Shown: positions 35,676-49,500 of the stretch, one piece after another
Layout of the letters: each line of letters begins with the position of its first letter
Numbering within the stretch: the stretch's first letter is position 1
Assembly (NCBI RefSeq): GCF_024868665.1
Contig: NC_079895.1
Location: 2,558,785-2,622,784, forward strand
Length of the DNA stretch: 64,000 nt
Direction of reading: 5' to 3'
From: Triplophysa rosa
Taxonomy: Eukaryota; Chordata; Actinopteri; Cypriniformes; Nemacheilidae
Notes under the pieces: model-generated
What the model saw: the letters and a program-made list of their open reading frames with translations, nothing else
What the model was told of the DNA's origin: nothing
Databases searched by the model: none
Made by a program: the position numbers and the translations under genes

Positions 35676-38519
35676 CATAAAAAAGATCATGTTAGTCAAG
35701 CAAACATTATGTCCTTCGGGTGTTTTCTTCATTATTATCATCATTTCAAGTCCCTTAAATCTAACTGTGCTCACGGCCATGTCACTGAGATTGTTCTATT
35801 GTTTAAAATTCTGCTGCTGTTTTCTAAACTTCCTGGGGGTGTGGTCTACGGAGCAGACTGCCCAATAGCCTTGCCTATCACAAAGGTCACAGAGTTGATG
35901 GACAAGAGAGAAAAACAAGCCAAATAATGAGAGCTCTGTAGAATGGCAACACAACGCACAGCTCAGCAAAATAAAAAGTCCTCAAAAAGACACATGTCCA
36001 CTGATGCGTTACTTCATATGAACCTTGAAACTTACTATGTTCCTGCATTTACTTTTATTTGTAAATCATGGGATGAGATCAGGTATTACTGTATATCTAT
36101 TTCATATCTCCACTTTTTCTCTTACACAGCAGTGAGATTACATAAAAAGAGAAATCAAGATGTCTGCATGGCGTGTCCTGGGAAAAATCATCTCATATAC
36201 ATCCCCCTTAAGAGTTTTAAAACAGACCTCAACATGTCTCGAACTGTTTACTGAGATTTTACAAGATCTTAGATTTACCGAGATACTAAATCTTATAATC
36301 CAATGTCAACATTTTTGTATAAATATTAACTCAGTTATTTATTTACCCAGTTCATACTGCATTCATACTGTATTATAGCGCTGTACTGAATAGTATACAA
36401 TCCATGTTTCTTTTGCGTTTCATTTTTATTTCAGGAGAGACATCTGTGACAATGTATACATCATTAACATAAAAGAGACATAAATCATAAATGGTATGCC
36501 TGGTCTTATCATGCATAATGCAAATAATTTCAAATGTCTTTACCATCCTTTATAATAATGCCATAACTTCTGCTCTCTGAATTTTCATCTTATGCCATCA
36601 CCAGTCATTCTTCTCTACCACCTGCCTCTAGTCTGTTATGCCCGCTTTGATAGTGTGTGTGTTATACCTTTATTTCAGGAAAGAGTGTTTCTGATGATAA
36701 ATGACAGTGTCATACAGCTCCATCTGGAAGTGACTATCAGAGCAGAAGACCAGCGGCTAATGAATTGGGCGACACAGGCATAGAGAGACGAGAGGTGACC
36801 TGTAGAGGTCCTTCCCACGCCTCATACAGGGCGTCTCATTCTGTCATTACTGCTGATTAAAAACGCATGCACGCACTTCCTTCGAGACAATGGCCACATT
36901 TAAACTTGGAAAAGGCCAGCTATTGAACTAAAAGTTATATAATAAGAATATAATGCCCATGCATAGTACAGGATTCTAGCTTTAGCAGTCATCTTTTGCT
37001 CTTTCTCCCTTGTCTAGATTAAGTGGATTAAGATCTTTAATGGGTGCATGCACCAACTCACTGGTTCATGATTTTCGCAGCAGGCTTTGGTCCAGACTTT
37101 CTTCGCAGGGCGCATAGATATGCATGATGCTTCCTGTCTCCTGATGCTAAACAGGAAAAGCAGCTCACAAGAGCAACTGGCTGGACTCCAGACTACAGGC
37201 TTCAAAAAGTCCTGATATGAGTGCAGTGTTTAACCCTTTTGTGGAATAGATTAGATCACATTTGAAACTAAATCATAAATAATGTGTGCAGTATGTAGTA
37301 TTTATACACGTATATACACATTCCAACACGAAAAATACCCTATATAATATAGTATACTGTAGTATATTAATCACAACAAATTACAAAAAAAATGCTTAGC
37401 GTATGTAGGCTATAGTATAGTATTAAGTAGCCTAAAGTAAATTGGTAAACTGTAGTAGCCTAAACATTATTATGAGGAAAACATTAGAATAGGCCTATGT
37501 AGGAATTTTACCACGTTATAGCCGATAGCAAAGTATACTAAAATATTTTTCATTTTCATGTATGATATGTCCGGGTAAAATAGCCTAACTAATCTAATCG
37601 AAGTAGTCAATCAATATTTAGCGTTCAATTGTAAGTGAGCATCATAGGTTTAATATTTCCAATAACTGGACAGGCTTTAAACATAAAAAACACACTATTA
37701 TGCACCTGTTATTTCTGGAGCAAACCTTTTTTCACTGTAGCGGAGGAAGTGCCAAGGCAACTCACTCAGAACGCCAGAGCGCCGCCATCAATCCCACAAC
37801 CCACCGCGAGACGATCTTAACGCGCCGGTCGCGAAATTTCTACAAACTACTCTGCGTGTGATTGACGCGCCGTTATAAGACATTATCGTACAGCCTTTGT
37901 GAATGTGAGTTTTTAAAACTAGCATGAAGAATAAATACAGACAGAGAGAAAGAAACTGTTTCCAAGCAAGCAAACATCGCAAAGGTTAGTCAGTAACTGA
38001 AGCAAAAACCGCAGGACGGTGTTACCGCAGGACGGGGAAATTTTGTCATAAATAGCGGCTCAGGTATTAACTGTCTTATTTGTTGTAATACAATGTATAG
38101 TTTTGTTGTCCTACAATTTGTTTTGTGTCAAGTTTTCATACTGAGTTAAATAGATGTATAACTTACTTTTAATAATAAACCAGCCCCAGTCTTTCCTGTT
38201 TGAATCATAAATAACGTGGGTAAAAAACAAGTATTTTATTTAAATATTTAAATATATAACTTGTATGGTAATTTGATTTTTAAAACAACTAATATATTTG
38301 ACATGTTATGTAAAATGTCATTTAATAATTATCCCATCTAATAATAAATCACTTTATACGAACACGAAATGTGTTGTTTATTTATTAAAATAGGTACGTG
38401 AAACTTTACTGTTTATCACAGACTTTGAACTGTTATTATTCGCGTGCTTTACGATTACAGCTTAGGAAGAAGTTTATTTGCTTGGGATTTATAATATATG
38501 AGTTCAGTCTCATCTATTG
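35676..38519. other. intergenic upstream of rbms1
   Basis: AT-rich to 37.7 kb with many short TATAGTA-like pieces at 37.3-37.6 kb. A CpG-containing patch at 37740-37880 may be promoter sequence. No exon is supported. Confidence 0.4.
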
Positions 38520-38704
38520 CATCGGAGGGTGTCTGATGTGCTCCACTGCAGATCCACCGCCCAGCGTCAGTCCAGCGTCGACAGCAGTGCTGTGCTGCGT
38601 ACGTCTTTTCCTCCGCGAGCAGGGCGCAGGTCCCAGAGTCCTCTGATAGGAAGTGAAGTATCGCATAGGAGTGATTTCCACGACTGAATTTACCGCTAAT
38701 CTTC
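38520..38704 (+). promoter_or_regulatory. rbms1: 5'UTR and likely core promoter of the long rbms1 form
   Basis: A GC-richer, CpG-containing stretch (38545-38640) directly precedes the first ATG and has no obvious acceptor of its own. It is therefore probably transcribed leader plus proximal promoter. The start site cannot be placed from sequence. A second CpG-rich patch at 37740-37880 ends in a possible donor (GCAAAG|GTTAGT near 37985) and could be an upstream non-coding exon. Confidence 0.45.
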
Positions 38705-38773
38705 ATGGGCAAGGTGTGGAGACAGATGTACCCCCAATATACCTATTACTACCCTCATTACCTGCATGCCAAG
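38705..38773 (+). CDS. rbms1: rbms1 first coding exon, long N-terminal form
   Basis: ATG at 38705 followed by 23 codons ([20 protein letters not shown], then HAK) and the donor AAG|GTACGA, phase 0. This is the Tyr-rich N-terminus typical of the main RBMS1/RBMS3 isoforms. The overlapping frames through this exon are shadows. Confidence 0.95.
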
Positions 38774-41700
38774 GTACGAGTTTTATATCGCTTTATATGT
38801 CGACGTTTTTAGTAGTCTGTTTACGGTATTATTGTGAGGTGATACTGCAGTCTGCGCGTCTGTAAGTTTGTTTTTGAGGTACATTTTCAATCCCTGTATT
38901 ATATGCAGTATTTACTTACATTACTTACTTACATACTGATTGTCGATTTATGGCATTATGTTTTTCTCTCGATTAAAGCAGCGAATTCTTGTGTCATGAC
39001 AATCGTGCATGTTCTGGCTGATGTGTATGAACTTCAGCACTCATCTCATCGATTTTTTGAACTTCATTTATGATCCTAATTTGTCCCATAGAGAGCCAGT
39101 AACTGTCATTTTGTTGTAAAGTACAAAACGATCATAGTTTAATTGTTGAATGACTGAATGTGTTGACAGCTACTTTAGAATTAAAACCTGGATTTTAATG
39201 TGTTATACTTAATGTAAGCCCTATAAAAGCAATATATAATAAAAGCAATATATAAAATGCTAATATATTAGCAACTCTTGATTTCACCAGTTGTTTTAAG
39301 AGTTAGAGTAGGTCACCCCAAAATCATTAAGACAAAGACATCAGCCCCACATATACATTCATACTGTATGTGTAGACTACTGTTTTCTTTGCAAAATAAA
39401 AGGAGAAACATTAGAACATTTTTATGCAGTTTGTAATATAATGGTTCATGGTGACCATTAAACAAGCTGTTAAAAGGACAACAAAATGCATAGAAATATG
39501 GCTGTAATCCAAGTCATTCAATAGCTTTGTTTCAGGAACTGTAAAAAAGACTGTAAAATGACCATAAGCTCTGCCTCCACCAATGTTTTCTTTGCTGGTT
39601 CTGGGCACTTTTTTATTTTATGGCTGTTTTGGTTTGTTGTTTTTGGCGGGATGCCCTTGTACGGTACGGAACAAGTTGAGATGCTTCTGTAAGATAAGCT
39701 CTGACAGGGACAAAAGGCCATTTATTATTACATCACCTTGAGTCCTTTAAGGTTTGAAACCAACAGTTTGTCTTTGTATTGATCAAGTCAATAAGATATT
39801 TCCAACAAAATTGTACGCCTTTATGTGTGTTTGGTTGTGATTAACTGCGTAATTGTGACTGCAAAAAGTGGGCTTTTGTGGGCTTTGTTTTCTTTCTGCA
39901 AGATAAAATTAAATATTTCCCTTTTTATTTTGAGGGTGAAATGTGACCTTGACACATTTTCATAAAATACACCTAAAAGTATAAATGACTGTATGTGGTT
40001 CAAGTGAACAATAGTTTTACATTATGAGTCTAGATATATTTTTCAGAAATAATCTTGTAAAATTAAAAACATGAATTTAAAGCAAAAAAATCAAAACCCA
40101 CCAGTTTTTCACAGGCCGAGAAGAATTTCCTAGATAAACATTAGCTTGTAGGTGGGCTGGCCATGTCAACATGGGTCTTTGATCAAGGGGTGGGTTCTAG
40201 CGCATTAACTGCCATTGGACATTACACTCAGAACCTGCAAACAAAGCCATTGTGAAGGGCCTAAAAAAGCCCTATACAATGTTTACAATAATGTCAGAGG
40301 AGTTGCCTGGCAGTGGAATGTTCACAATTAACCAGCACCGCGGCACGCTCATTATGTGCGAGCCGAGCTGAAAGAATTCCAATTGTTCCCCTACGATAGT
40401 CATTCTGGGAACTTTTCTGACTCGAGGAAAATGAGGGTCTCGTTCACAATAATACCCACCCCGCTGGTGAAGGGACCTGCCAAGAGCCTGTCTCGCAAAC
40501 ACAGCCGGAGAGCCCGAAATGGCCCTTCAGTTTAAATGACAAGGTCAATGAGACCGCTCTGGTATTAATAGACTGGCTTTGTTCGTTTGTGTAAACAGAC
40601 GATTCAGTAAATGTGGAGGTAAATATGTGAAGAGCAAATGGGGGGAATAGATTCGCTGTAACAGGCTATTTGAAGAGCGTCAGAAAGAGCTGGGTGGTAT
40701 ATACTGTGTGACGGTAGAAATGTGTGAACCGAGATTTTACAATGTCGTTTATTCTGCGGTAGATTTATTTGCTCGGGTATCAGTGGACAAGAAGTCCCAG
40801 TGAAATAAAAAATTACAATGCCTATTTTTTCATGAAATATTGCAGTGTTTATTGTAAATAGTTTATCAATGTGGGTCATTTTCTTTTTAAAAGTCGGCTC
40901 TCATAAACTTGAGTTAAAATCTTCCTGTTGACTATCCATCTTAAATGACGTATGTTAGACGGCTTGGGCGGAGCATCCGTGAACTCCTCCCCTTCAACTG
41001 TCAGTCTCTATAACATCATCGTGTTATATAATGTTTCTCTTAAGATTTATTCTGCTACTCATCTCATTACGCACAAGATTCACACTGCCCGTCACTACTG
41101 CAGGAATGATGGAAAGGAGGACATTACTGACGTACAAAGCAAACTCTCAAGTAATTTGATCATTTATTTGTCTGTGAAATGACACAGACTTGAAATGAGA
41201 CATTTGTTTCACAGACAGAGTTTATGAAGATGTTAGAACTTGTGTCACTTTCTTTCCAAAAAGATTTTCAGTAGATTTGCAAATTATTAAAAATTTCAAA
41301 ACATAGTAGCATTTTAATGATTGTCATGTTTTGATGCTTGCAATCATTTTAGAGTGTTCTTCCTCCAGATAAACTCCAGAGAAGTTTAATGTGTTGTGAT
41401 TATTTAAGTGACAGGCGTGGGATGCATAAGAGAAATGTTGCTGTGTGTCATGCAAATGCACAAGTAATATTATAGTCATGAATTCTATTTTTTTATTGGC
41501 TCTCTCCCAGAGCCTCAATCCACGTGTTTTCTTTTTTTTTTTTGCAAATAAACAAGCAAGCATTAATTCTATTATTATAAAATTAAACATTCTCAATTAA
41601 TTGCCAGATGTACAGTTTCAGTTTAGATTGCCAAAATGTAAAATGTTTTTTTACAAAATTGATATTTTGTTGCTGAAGATTTATATGAAATGATTTTTTT

Positions 41701-43338
41701 TACAAAATTGATATTTTGTTGCTGAAGATTTATATGAAAAAACTTTTTTGCCATCTTTTCTTTGTAGAGCAGTGCTGCTTGATTTATTGTGAAACAGTGT
41801 GTTTCACTTGATATTTCACGTGATACTGGGCTGTGATTTAAGCAAGAGTTTCATTCCGTTCACACATCAACACAAACAGCTATACTCTCCTTCGCTCTCT
41901 CTCTTTCCATCGCTCTCTCGCCCTCTCTCTCTGATTAGCTGTGAGAGAAAGAGAGAGCGTCTTCCTGTGCGACAGACACGCACACGCAAGTAAACACATG
42001 CTGCTTCGTACCGCGTGATAAATTTAAAGCTGTCACTGTTGACGACTGCGATGTGGCCTCCACCGAGAAGATGGGGCCTTCGTTTAGAGCGAGACAGCAG
42101 ATTCAGAAAGGTAGGTTGTGTAGCACTGTTTCAACAGGACAGAAATGGCAACATTTTCTTTACACGTCGCAAATGGGCCGAGACAAAACTGTGTGAGAAA
42201 GTCACAGGCTGAAACGTTCTCCATTACAGTCGAGGGCAAAGAGAATGTGGAGAATGCGGTCTGGGCCAGTTGCGTACTGACTTTAAACGTGCTTCAGACG
42301 CAGCAGAGTTGCAGCAGAGTTCTCCTGTTTCCTGCGCCCTCCTGCCTCGTTGTAGGGCAAAAGCTCTGTGAAAACATTGGGGTAAGAGAAGGAAGGATAT
42401 AGCAAAGCATGCATGTGCCAGTGAATATACATGCGTGCACAGATTTATGCACACGCTTGTGTATGTTCGCATGTTGGCAGGGTAGAGTGTGATATATGGC
42501 GACTCTGATAGCCTGTGGGGGAGGCTACAGCTTCGGTCTTCATTTGTTTTCCCTGCGTATTCAGCACGGACAGCTGTAACATGTCTAGCAGATCTGCTTT
42601 ACGACTGATTTGTGGTCTGCTTTCCTCCTGAGCTGCCATGTAGGTTTAAAGCTGTCTAGGTTTTGTTAAACATCTCTGATTTTACAAACCAGCATTCACA
42701 ACTGGCTTTGCTGCACGACCCACATTTTACAGTAGACATCAATTACAGCAAATAAAGAATAAATTTAACGAAATAAAGTCAACCGATAGAATGTATCCAT
42801 ATTAATATGGACTGCATTGACACAACAATTTACCAAATGAGTCACATGCTCCATAGCCAACTCGACTGTGGTTATTGAACGTCTTCTAAATCTCAATTCA
42901 CCCACAAAAAAGCTCTTCACCCACAAAACAAATTGTGGTTGATGGAAAAAGTGAAGGCAAATTTGATATACAGTAGCTGGAGTCATATTTTTATACCTTG
43001 TGTAGTTTCAGAATGAGAGCATGACACACCTGTCAATAGTGGCAGCTTTTTCCAAACAACACATGAATTTGCACCAAGGAAATAAGCAACAAAAGACAAC
43101 GTGAAGCTCTTATTTTTACGATTATATGAATTATTGCATATTATTGCATTTAGGCTAATTTTCCCAGAACGGACCTGCAGCCCATTTTTAAGGCAACAAT
43201 CCACAAGAAAAATATTTCTGATTTCAAGTTTCTACCCACTCCTATTAAACCTATTATTTGATTTTGCACTCTGACCTTCCGCTTTTGCTGATTCAGGCCG
43301 TTTTATTCCTTTATTTGCCTGTAACACGCTGTCGGCAG

Positions 43339-43407
<69 letters not shown>

Positions 43408-46400
43408 CAACAGTTCACCATCACAACCCCAAACGTCCGTTGACTGTAAACGCCGCATTAATCCACACGCCACATACCCAAATGATGGAAAACATATCTA
43501 CTACTTTATATCAATTAGGCCATTTTAAAACGTCCAAGTGTGTGACAGAGAAGGCAAAGTGGCAAAGCAAGGCAGATCATGACTAGAGGCAAAACGCTTT
43601 CAATGTAGTGTTAAAATGACCTTTTTTAAGTGGCAGTATGTTTCTTGTGGAATTGATTGTCAGAGGCATTTGCCAACTTTATGAGTGCCTTTTTCAATCC
43701 ATATAAAATACAGTCCAAGACCAGCACTTTCACTGAGTCGTTTCATTTAAATGCATTCTCAATCTATGCAATAATGGCTATAATATAGCTTTGTATTATG
43801 CAAAAAATTGTAACACAAAAAACATCCTTTTCAATTGGCAGCTGCTTGTTTGTTAATGCAGATCCATACCTTTTACCATCTTTTTCATTCCAATGTAATT
43901 TTTGTTTTTCCTGGATATTTTTGTACCTAAATTTAGTTTTTAATGTCATGCATCACTTCATATTATTTCCATGTTCTTGAACAATCTTACATTTATATTT
44001 TTATAAATTTATCCGAAAGCAACTTTTCTTCACAAAACCAGAACTCTGGCACAGCGAATGGAGATCTGCAGGTCTAGGTCACTAAAGTGTCTGCACAAAC
44101 ATTAAACCTGTAACTTAAGTAGAATATTATAAAATATGTCTAGGGTGAAATAACAGATTAAATACACTACAGGAGGCCTTTATACCCATGCATTTGAATA
44201 ATTAGGGCATTTTTACCCAGAATCCTGGTTAATGTCTTACCTTGCTTTGATGTTGATGATAAATATTCTGAGTGTAATTCAACAAAGCAAATATTTATTT
44301 GAATGAAGCATTTATATAGCGCTTTATTGTGTATTGCTGTACACCCAAAGCGCTTTACAATCATATGAGGGGGTCTCTCCTCAACCACCACCACCAGTAT
44401 TTGATTACTTCTTCAGTGATCTGAAGTTTGGCTGCATGGTGTTGGTATTACCCATGTTTGATGTGTTTTAAAGAGCAGGTGTTTTCCAGTCTGATTTTGT
44501 TGAGAAAGCAGGGGATGTTTTCCAAGGGCAAAGATCTGATTCCATGCTCTCTGCGGGATTGTAAATGACCTATTTACATTTTAACCATCTGACATAAAGT
44601 GCTGTCTCAGCACGCTCGGGCATAGCTGGGGATTATTGATACCACAATGTGTTTTCTGTGTTGCCAAGATCAAATTCATACTCGAAACGGCGAACTGAAA
44701 TCGAAAACTGATGAGCTCAGGGGAAGTTATTTTAGAAGACAACAGGAAGTCGAGTGTTTAGATTTGAGGATGCACTTTAAGTTCATCATAGCCCAAGAGA
44801 CAGAGCGAGGGAGGAAATTAATATACACTGCTGGTCTAAAACACACTTGACTAAACTGATGATTTTTATTTATTGGTATTAAACGCATGAAATTAGTTTT
44901 GATGGTTAATATAAATTTTGCCTATGTATAATTTGTTCTTCAAACATAAAAAGATGGATTTGGATGTGGATTGGATTGGATAGCGAAGGGAAAGCAACCA
45001 TCAAGTGTCCAGAGAGCTCCTTCAAAGCTGTTTAAAATGCATCCCAGCATGCACCTCATGTAAGCTGAGAAAATGATCTGAATGTGCAGAGCTCTCAAAA
45101 GTCTTTTTTCTTTGTTTTATTTGTTTTGATGTTCATAACATAATTTGCATATTTTCATTTGGGTTATTTATTTACAAGTTTTGATGATGTCACTAATATT
45201 CTATTCTTCCATTTATATATACAGTATATATATCTTTTAAAAATAGATTTGCACACAAAAAGGCTGTAAACAAATATGAAATAGGCATTACTTTTTAATG
45301 CCACATCCAAAATGGTCCATCTGTATATATTGGTACACTTTCATCTCAGTTACACTTTCACAGTGTAAAATCAGTCCCTACTCTCTACAGCTCATATCAA
45401 TTTGTAAAACCACAGTGCCTGATGGCCTCACTCAGGAATGCGAAGCATGCAAGTCAAAGGAAACCAAACCCAACCGAGGGGGAGGCGATCATGTAATGTC
45501 TTCTCCACTCATTCAAAACCTATATTGTTGTACCAACGACATAGTGCACAAACATAAACTTAACAGAATCTGTCGTAATGTTTTTAGGAAGAGGCTGTCT
45601 GGGTGTAAATCTACACCGCGGATCACCATGATCCCCCATGTTAAGTGCGCAATGGTTGCGCCCATAGTGGGAGGTGTAGTTCTCTGGAGAAGTCACCGCA
45701 GATCAATGAACTGAGCGGAACAGACGGGCTTGGGCGAGCCGAAAGCATCGAGAGTCACTGGGATACTAGCTGCGCACCCTTCCCCTTCGCAAATTTCCCC
45801 TTAGGTCTTAAAGAAACGTGAAAGTGCGACTGTATTTTTTCGTCGTTCGGTCTCTTATGTTTTATAGAGCCAGATATACAACTTTACCCTCTGATCTGTG
45901 ATCTGATCACAGAAGCATTTGTTAGAAATCTACTCATCCGTCGGCGGAGACCCGCGGGCTGACAATGATTTTTGCCCATTCCGGCCACACAGTGAGGACG
46001 TCGTATAACCGTAAACAGGTAAAATCTTATATTTTTTACCTGTAAAAGTGTTGGTTTGAGGTGACAGTAGTTTGTGGTAACTATATCGGTGTCACTAATG
46101 CACTTTCGGTGTAAAACAACGACGTAGGAGATACACGCAACGTCTGAGGCGAGACTTGTGCTTGATTGACAGCTGAAGGGCTACTTGTGTCCAAAGCCTC
46201 GCGCCGTGAAACTAATCCGTGAAGAAAAACTGTCATTTCCCCTCTCAGATGGGTGTGTTTTCTTATGTTAGCTTCTAATTTTATTGTGTGTGCAGCGCTG
46301 GTTCTCATTCGCAGTTTTAGCACACCCCTTTCACCCTCCCCATCAAACCCGTCCCACGAGTTTAAAAATAGGCCTGTATTTAATCAAGTTTTTACGCGTC

Positions 46401-46522
46401 TCGTGCACGTCACAACATTGGGATGGGAATATAAATTCACAGCCCTGCCCATCTCTTCAAATGTTAATCTGCTTTACTGTAATGGTCAGAAGTCACAGTG
46501 AATTAATTGTGTCTCTGTGTTC

Positions 46523-46560
<38 letters not shown>

Positions 46561-49500
46561 TCTGGTATGATGTATTTCATTGAAGTCTCCTCTAATCTGA
46601 CTCCATGCATGCATGCATTTGACCTGCACCATTTCCCTTTGGGTGAATCTCACGTCCCTGTCAGATTAAAGAAATAATACATTATATTTTGCATTTCATC
46701 ATAATTATGCACACGATCCCATCAGAATTCTCGTTATGAATTTGTAATGCGAAAAATAATGTTATTTTTCATAATGATACTTGTTCTACATTTAATGTAG
46801 ACTTTTTAAAATTAAACCGTATTTTGTATTTTGATGCAGTAAATAAAATACTGTGTTAATAACTAACACTGGGAATAATAAACTGGAAAGAGAAATGTCC
46901 AGATGTATTACTGTAATGAGATTTTTTGGCAGGGGGAATGTGCATAATAAAAAATATTAGCTAAATGGCAAAAATGGAAATGAGTCTAAAACAAATATGC
47001 ATGGTGTGTGCATCTTGTTGCAATGTATAATTTCTTATTTTTTATTTGGGGTTGAAATGTGAGCGTGGCATGTTTTTTGTGGGATCCCCATTACAGGTAA
47101 TGCTGAGGTCAGTGTGGATGGGAATCGGTGACATTGTGACCCCAGTGACTCACAATGAAATTAGATAGTGTCGCTGTAGCAGCTGCGGAAGCCTTTGTAA
47201 TTTGTGTGTTGCCAGTCGTGTACTTTTAGTGCATCTCCTAATGATGAAATATCAGCAACACGAGATTGACATTTTTTAATAGAAGAGGGGGTGGGTGAGC
47301 AAAACGATGTGGAGCCACTCAAGAGGATTATACAGATATTCATAGCCCTGTTTAGCAGCCGAGCAGGATCTCTTGCTGGGCGAGGGCGGTTACTGGAAGT
47401 TCAGCGTGTTTCCAGCACGGATATGATGGGCTGAGTAGGTCTGGGGTGCTCTGATAAGAAGCCAGTCTCTCCCCGCAGAGCGGAATAGTCGAACAGATGT
47501 GAGACACAAACAGGTTTTTAGTTCCTAAGAAAAGCCAGTTCCACTCTGGGAATGTGTGGGTTTCGTCAGGGCAGAGGACCTTACAGGGGAAACACTGGTT
47601 TCTCGTCCTCAAAGATGTTCTTTGTCTGCATGTAAGCCCGGTTGGTGCCTCATTTCCTGTTTGGAATGGCTGTTCAGCAGCGCAGTGATCAGATGAGCTG
47701 TTTTGTCTTGGTTTTGGAGAGGTCTGTCTGTAAACAGTCTTTAGACATGATAAATAGATGTTTGTTTTCTCGGACTTGCATGTTATGATGTAGTTTAAAA
47801 AAATACATAATTGTTTTGTGTGCGAAATGTAAATGTGTCCCAGTATCCTGGCCGAAAGAAGAAAAGTTGACAAAATATCCCACAGTATCCTACAAGAGAT
47901 TTGTGAAACCTTAATTTTGGCCGAACATCTTTATGAAGAGCAGTTTGGCAGGTCAAAACGTGATGCTTTTAAACGCTTCATTCTGTGAGTGTTTAAAGAG
48001 ATTAGCACGCTTCAAGGACTTCCTGTTTGACCGACAACGTGACTCACTGTGCTTTTTCCACCGTGTCCTGCTGTAACGCCTGAATTGACAGGATAATAGC
48101 TTTATTTTACTCCATAGTAAAAACAGACACATTTTTAGTAGTGCCAATAATTCCTTGAGGAGTTGGCGGTGGGGAAACCTGTACCAACAAAACAAAATTA
48201 TGTTTTAGTAATATATTTTCCATAACGTTATATATGTTTTTAAGAGTAAAAAACATTTACAATTTACAAAAGAACTTTGTAATTGCGGAAAATGTTTTGC
48301 ATTGAAGTAACAACTTTAACATTTAAAATGGCCTGTGGGTTCAGCAGACTTATAGTGCATGACTCATGGAGTCTTATGGTGTTTTTACTGTGTTTAAAGT
48401 TTGATTTTGTTTTCCTTTCCATAAAGCAACAAATGAAGTCGCTGTATGGAAACTATCTTTCTAAAGATTAAAAATTGCTATTGTTTTCCATGGGAAAAAT
48501 AATTGACAAGAGAAATGAGTAAATACGTTTTTTGGAAAAACTATTCCTTCGATAACTCGCACGTTTATTGAGCTCAGGTCTCATTTATCATGCCATGTGT
48601 TTAGACAAAGGCAGAAGGAGTAGCCACAGGGTTGTCAGGTCATTTCAATTAGACACCGGCTTTGTCCCGAGCCGTAAATGCTCCCTTTGTGTGTAGCCTT
48701 TAATAAAATGATATTCTGTTCAGCATTGAGCTCAGATCTGTGCTTTTCAGCACCTGCCAATCATGAGTGGTTTCAGTGCTGTCTCTGCTCTGTGTGGGAA
48801 TTAAAGAAAGAGTTCAGCCAAAATGAATGTTTTGTGATCCTTTACTCAACCTGGTGTCATTCAGATCCTTGTTGTTTTACTTTATGTATGTTACACAAAA
48901 TATTTTTTTTCTTTAGCCAAATATCAGAGCTTTGAACTGAGCCACGGGCAGCGATTTATACTATCAACCATTAAAAAAAGTAAAAAAAAAAAATGTTTTG
49001 TGTGCTGCACATATTCAAGTCTTCTTTTGAGGAGGGTTCGTGCATCATTTCTGATGCTAATGTAGCCAAAATGACACACTTTAGCTCAGCTTCTTCCTTG
49101 TTTCTGGAAAGGTGACGAGTTTTTTTTGTCGTTCACACCTATGAAACAATGAGCCTATGTGAACTATTCATTGATTGGAAACTCAAAACAAATGATAGTT
49201 AAACAAAGGAATGTATGCGAACAATTAACTTTCTGTTCATTTTGTGGTGAAGATGTTGCGTAAATGAAGAGACTGTGAAAGGCACTTTTCCGTTCTTTGG
49301 AGCTCGTCTAGCGGACTGTGCAACTGCAGCATTCCACAGATTCCGAACGTTTCCTCCTCCTTGTTACTTCCACAAAAGAGTGCGACTGATGATCACTGTT
49401 AAACACCGAGGGCACTTGAGCAGGAAGACCTCCACAGCTCCAAACATCTGTGTCCATACAAGCAGAACGGAAGTGAGATGTCATTGCCACACAAGAGTTC

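Larger units (their letters stand above)
42111..45699. other. rbms1 intron 1, middle part
   Basis: Intronic DNA with the CA repeat and a SINE3 tail. The 138-codon ORF at 45298-45714 has no recognised domain. Confidence 0.5.

Noticed and set aside
45298..45714. 138-codon plus-strand ORF
   Set aside because: It ends in the presumed internal rbms1 promoter and shows no domain.
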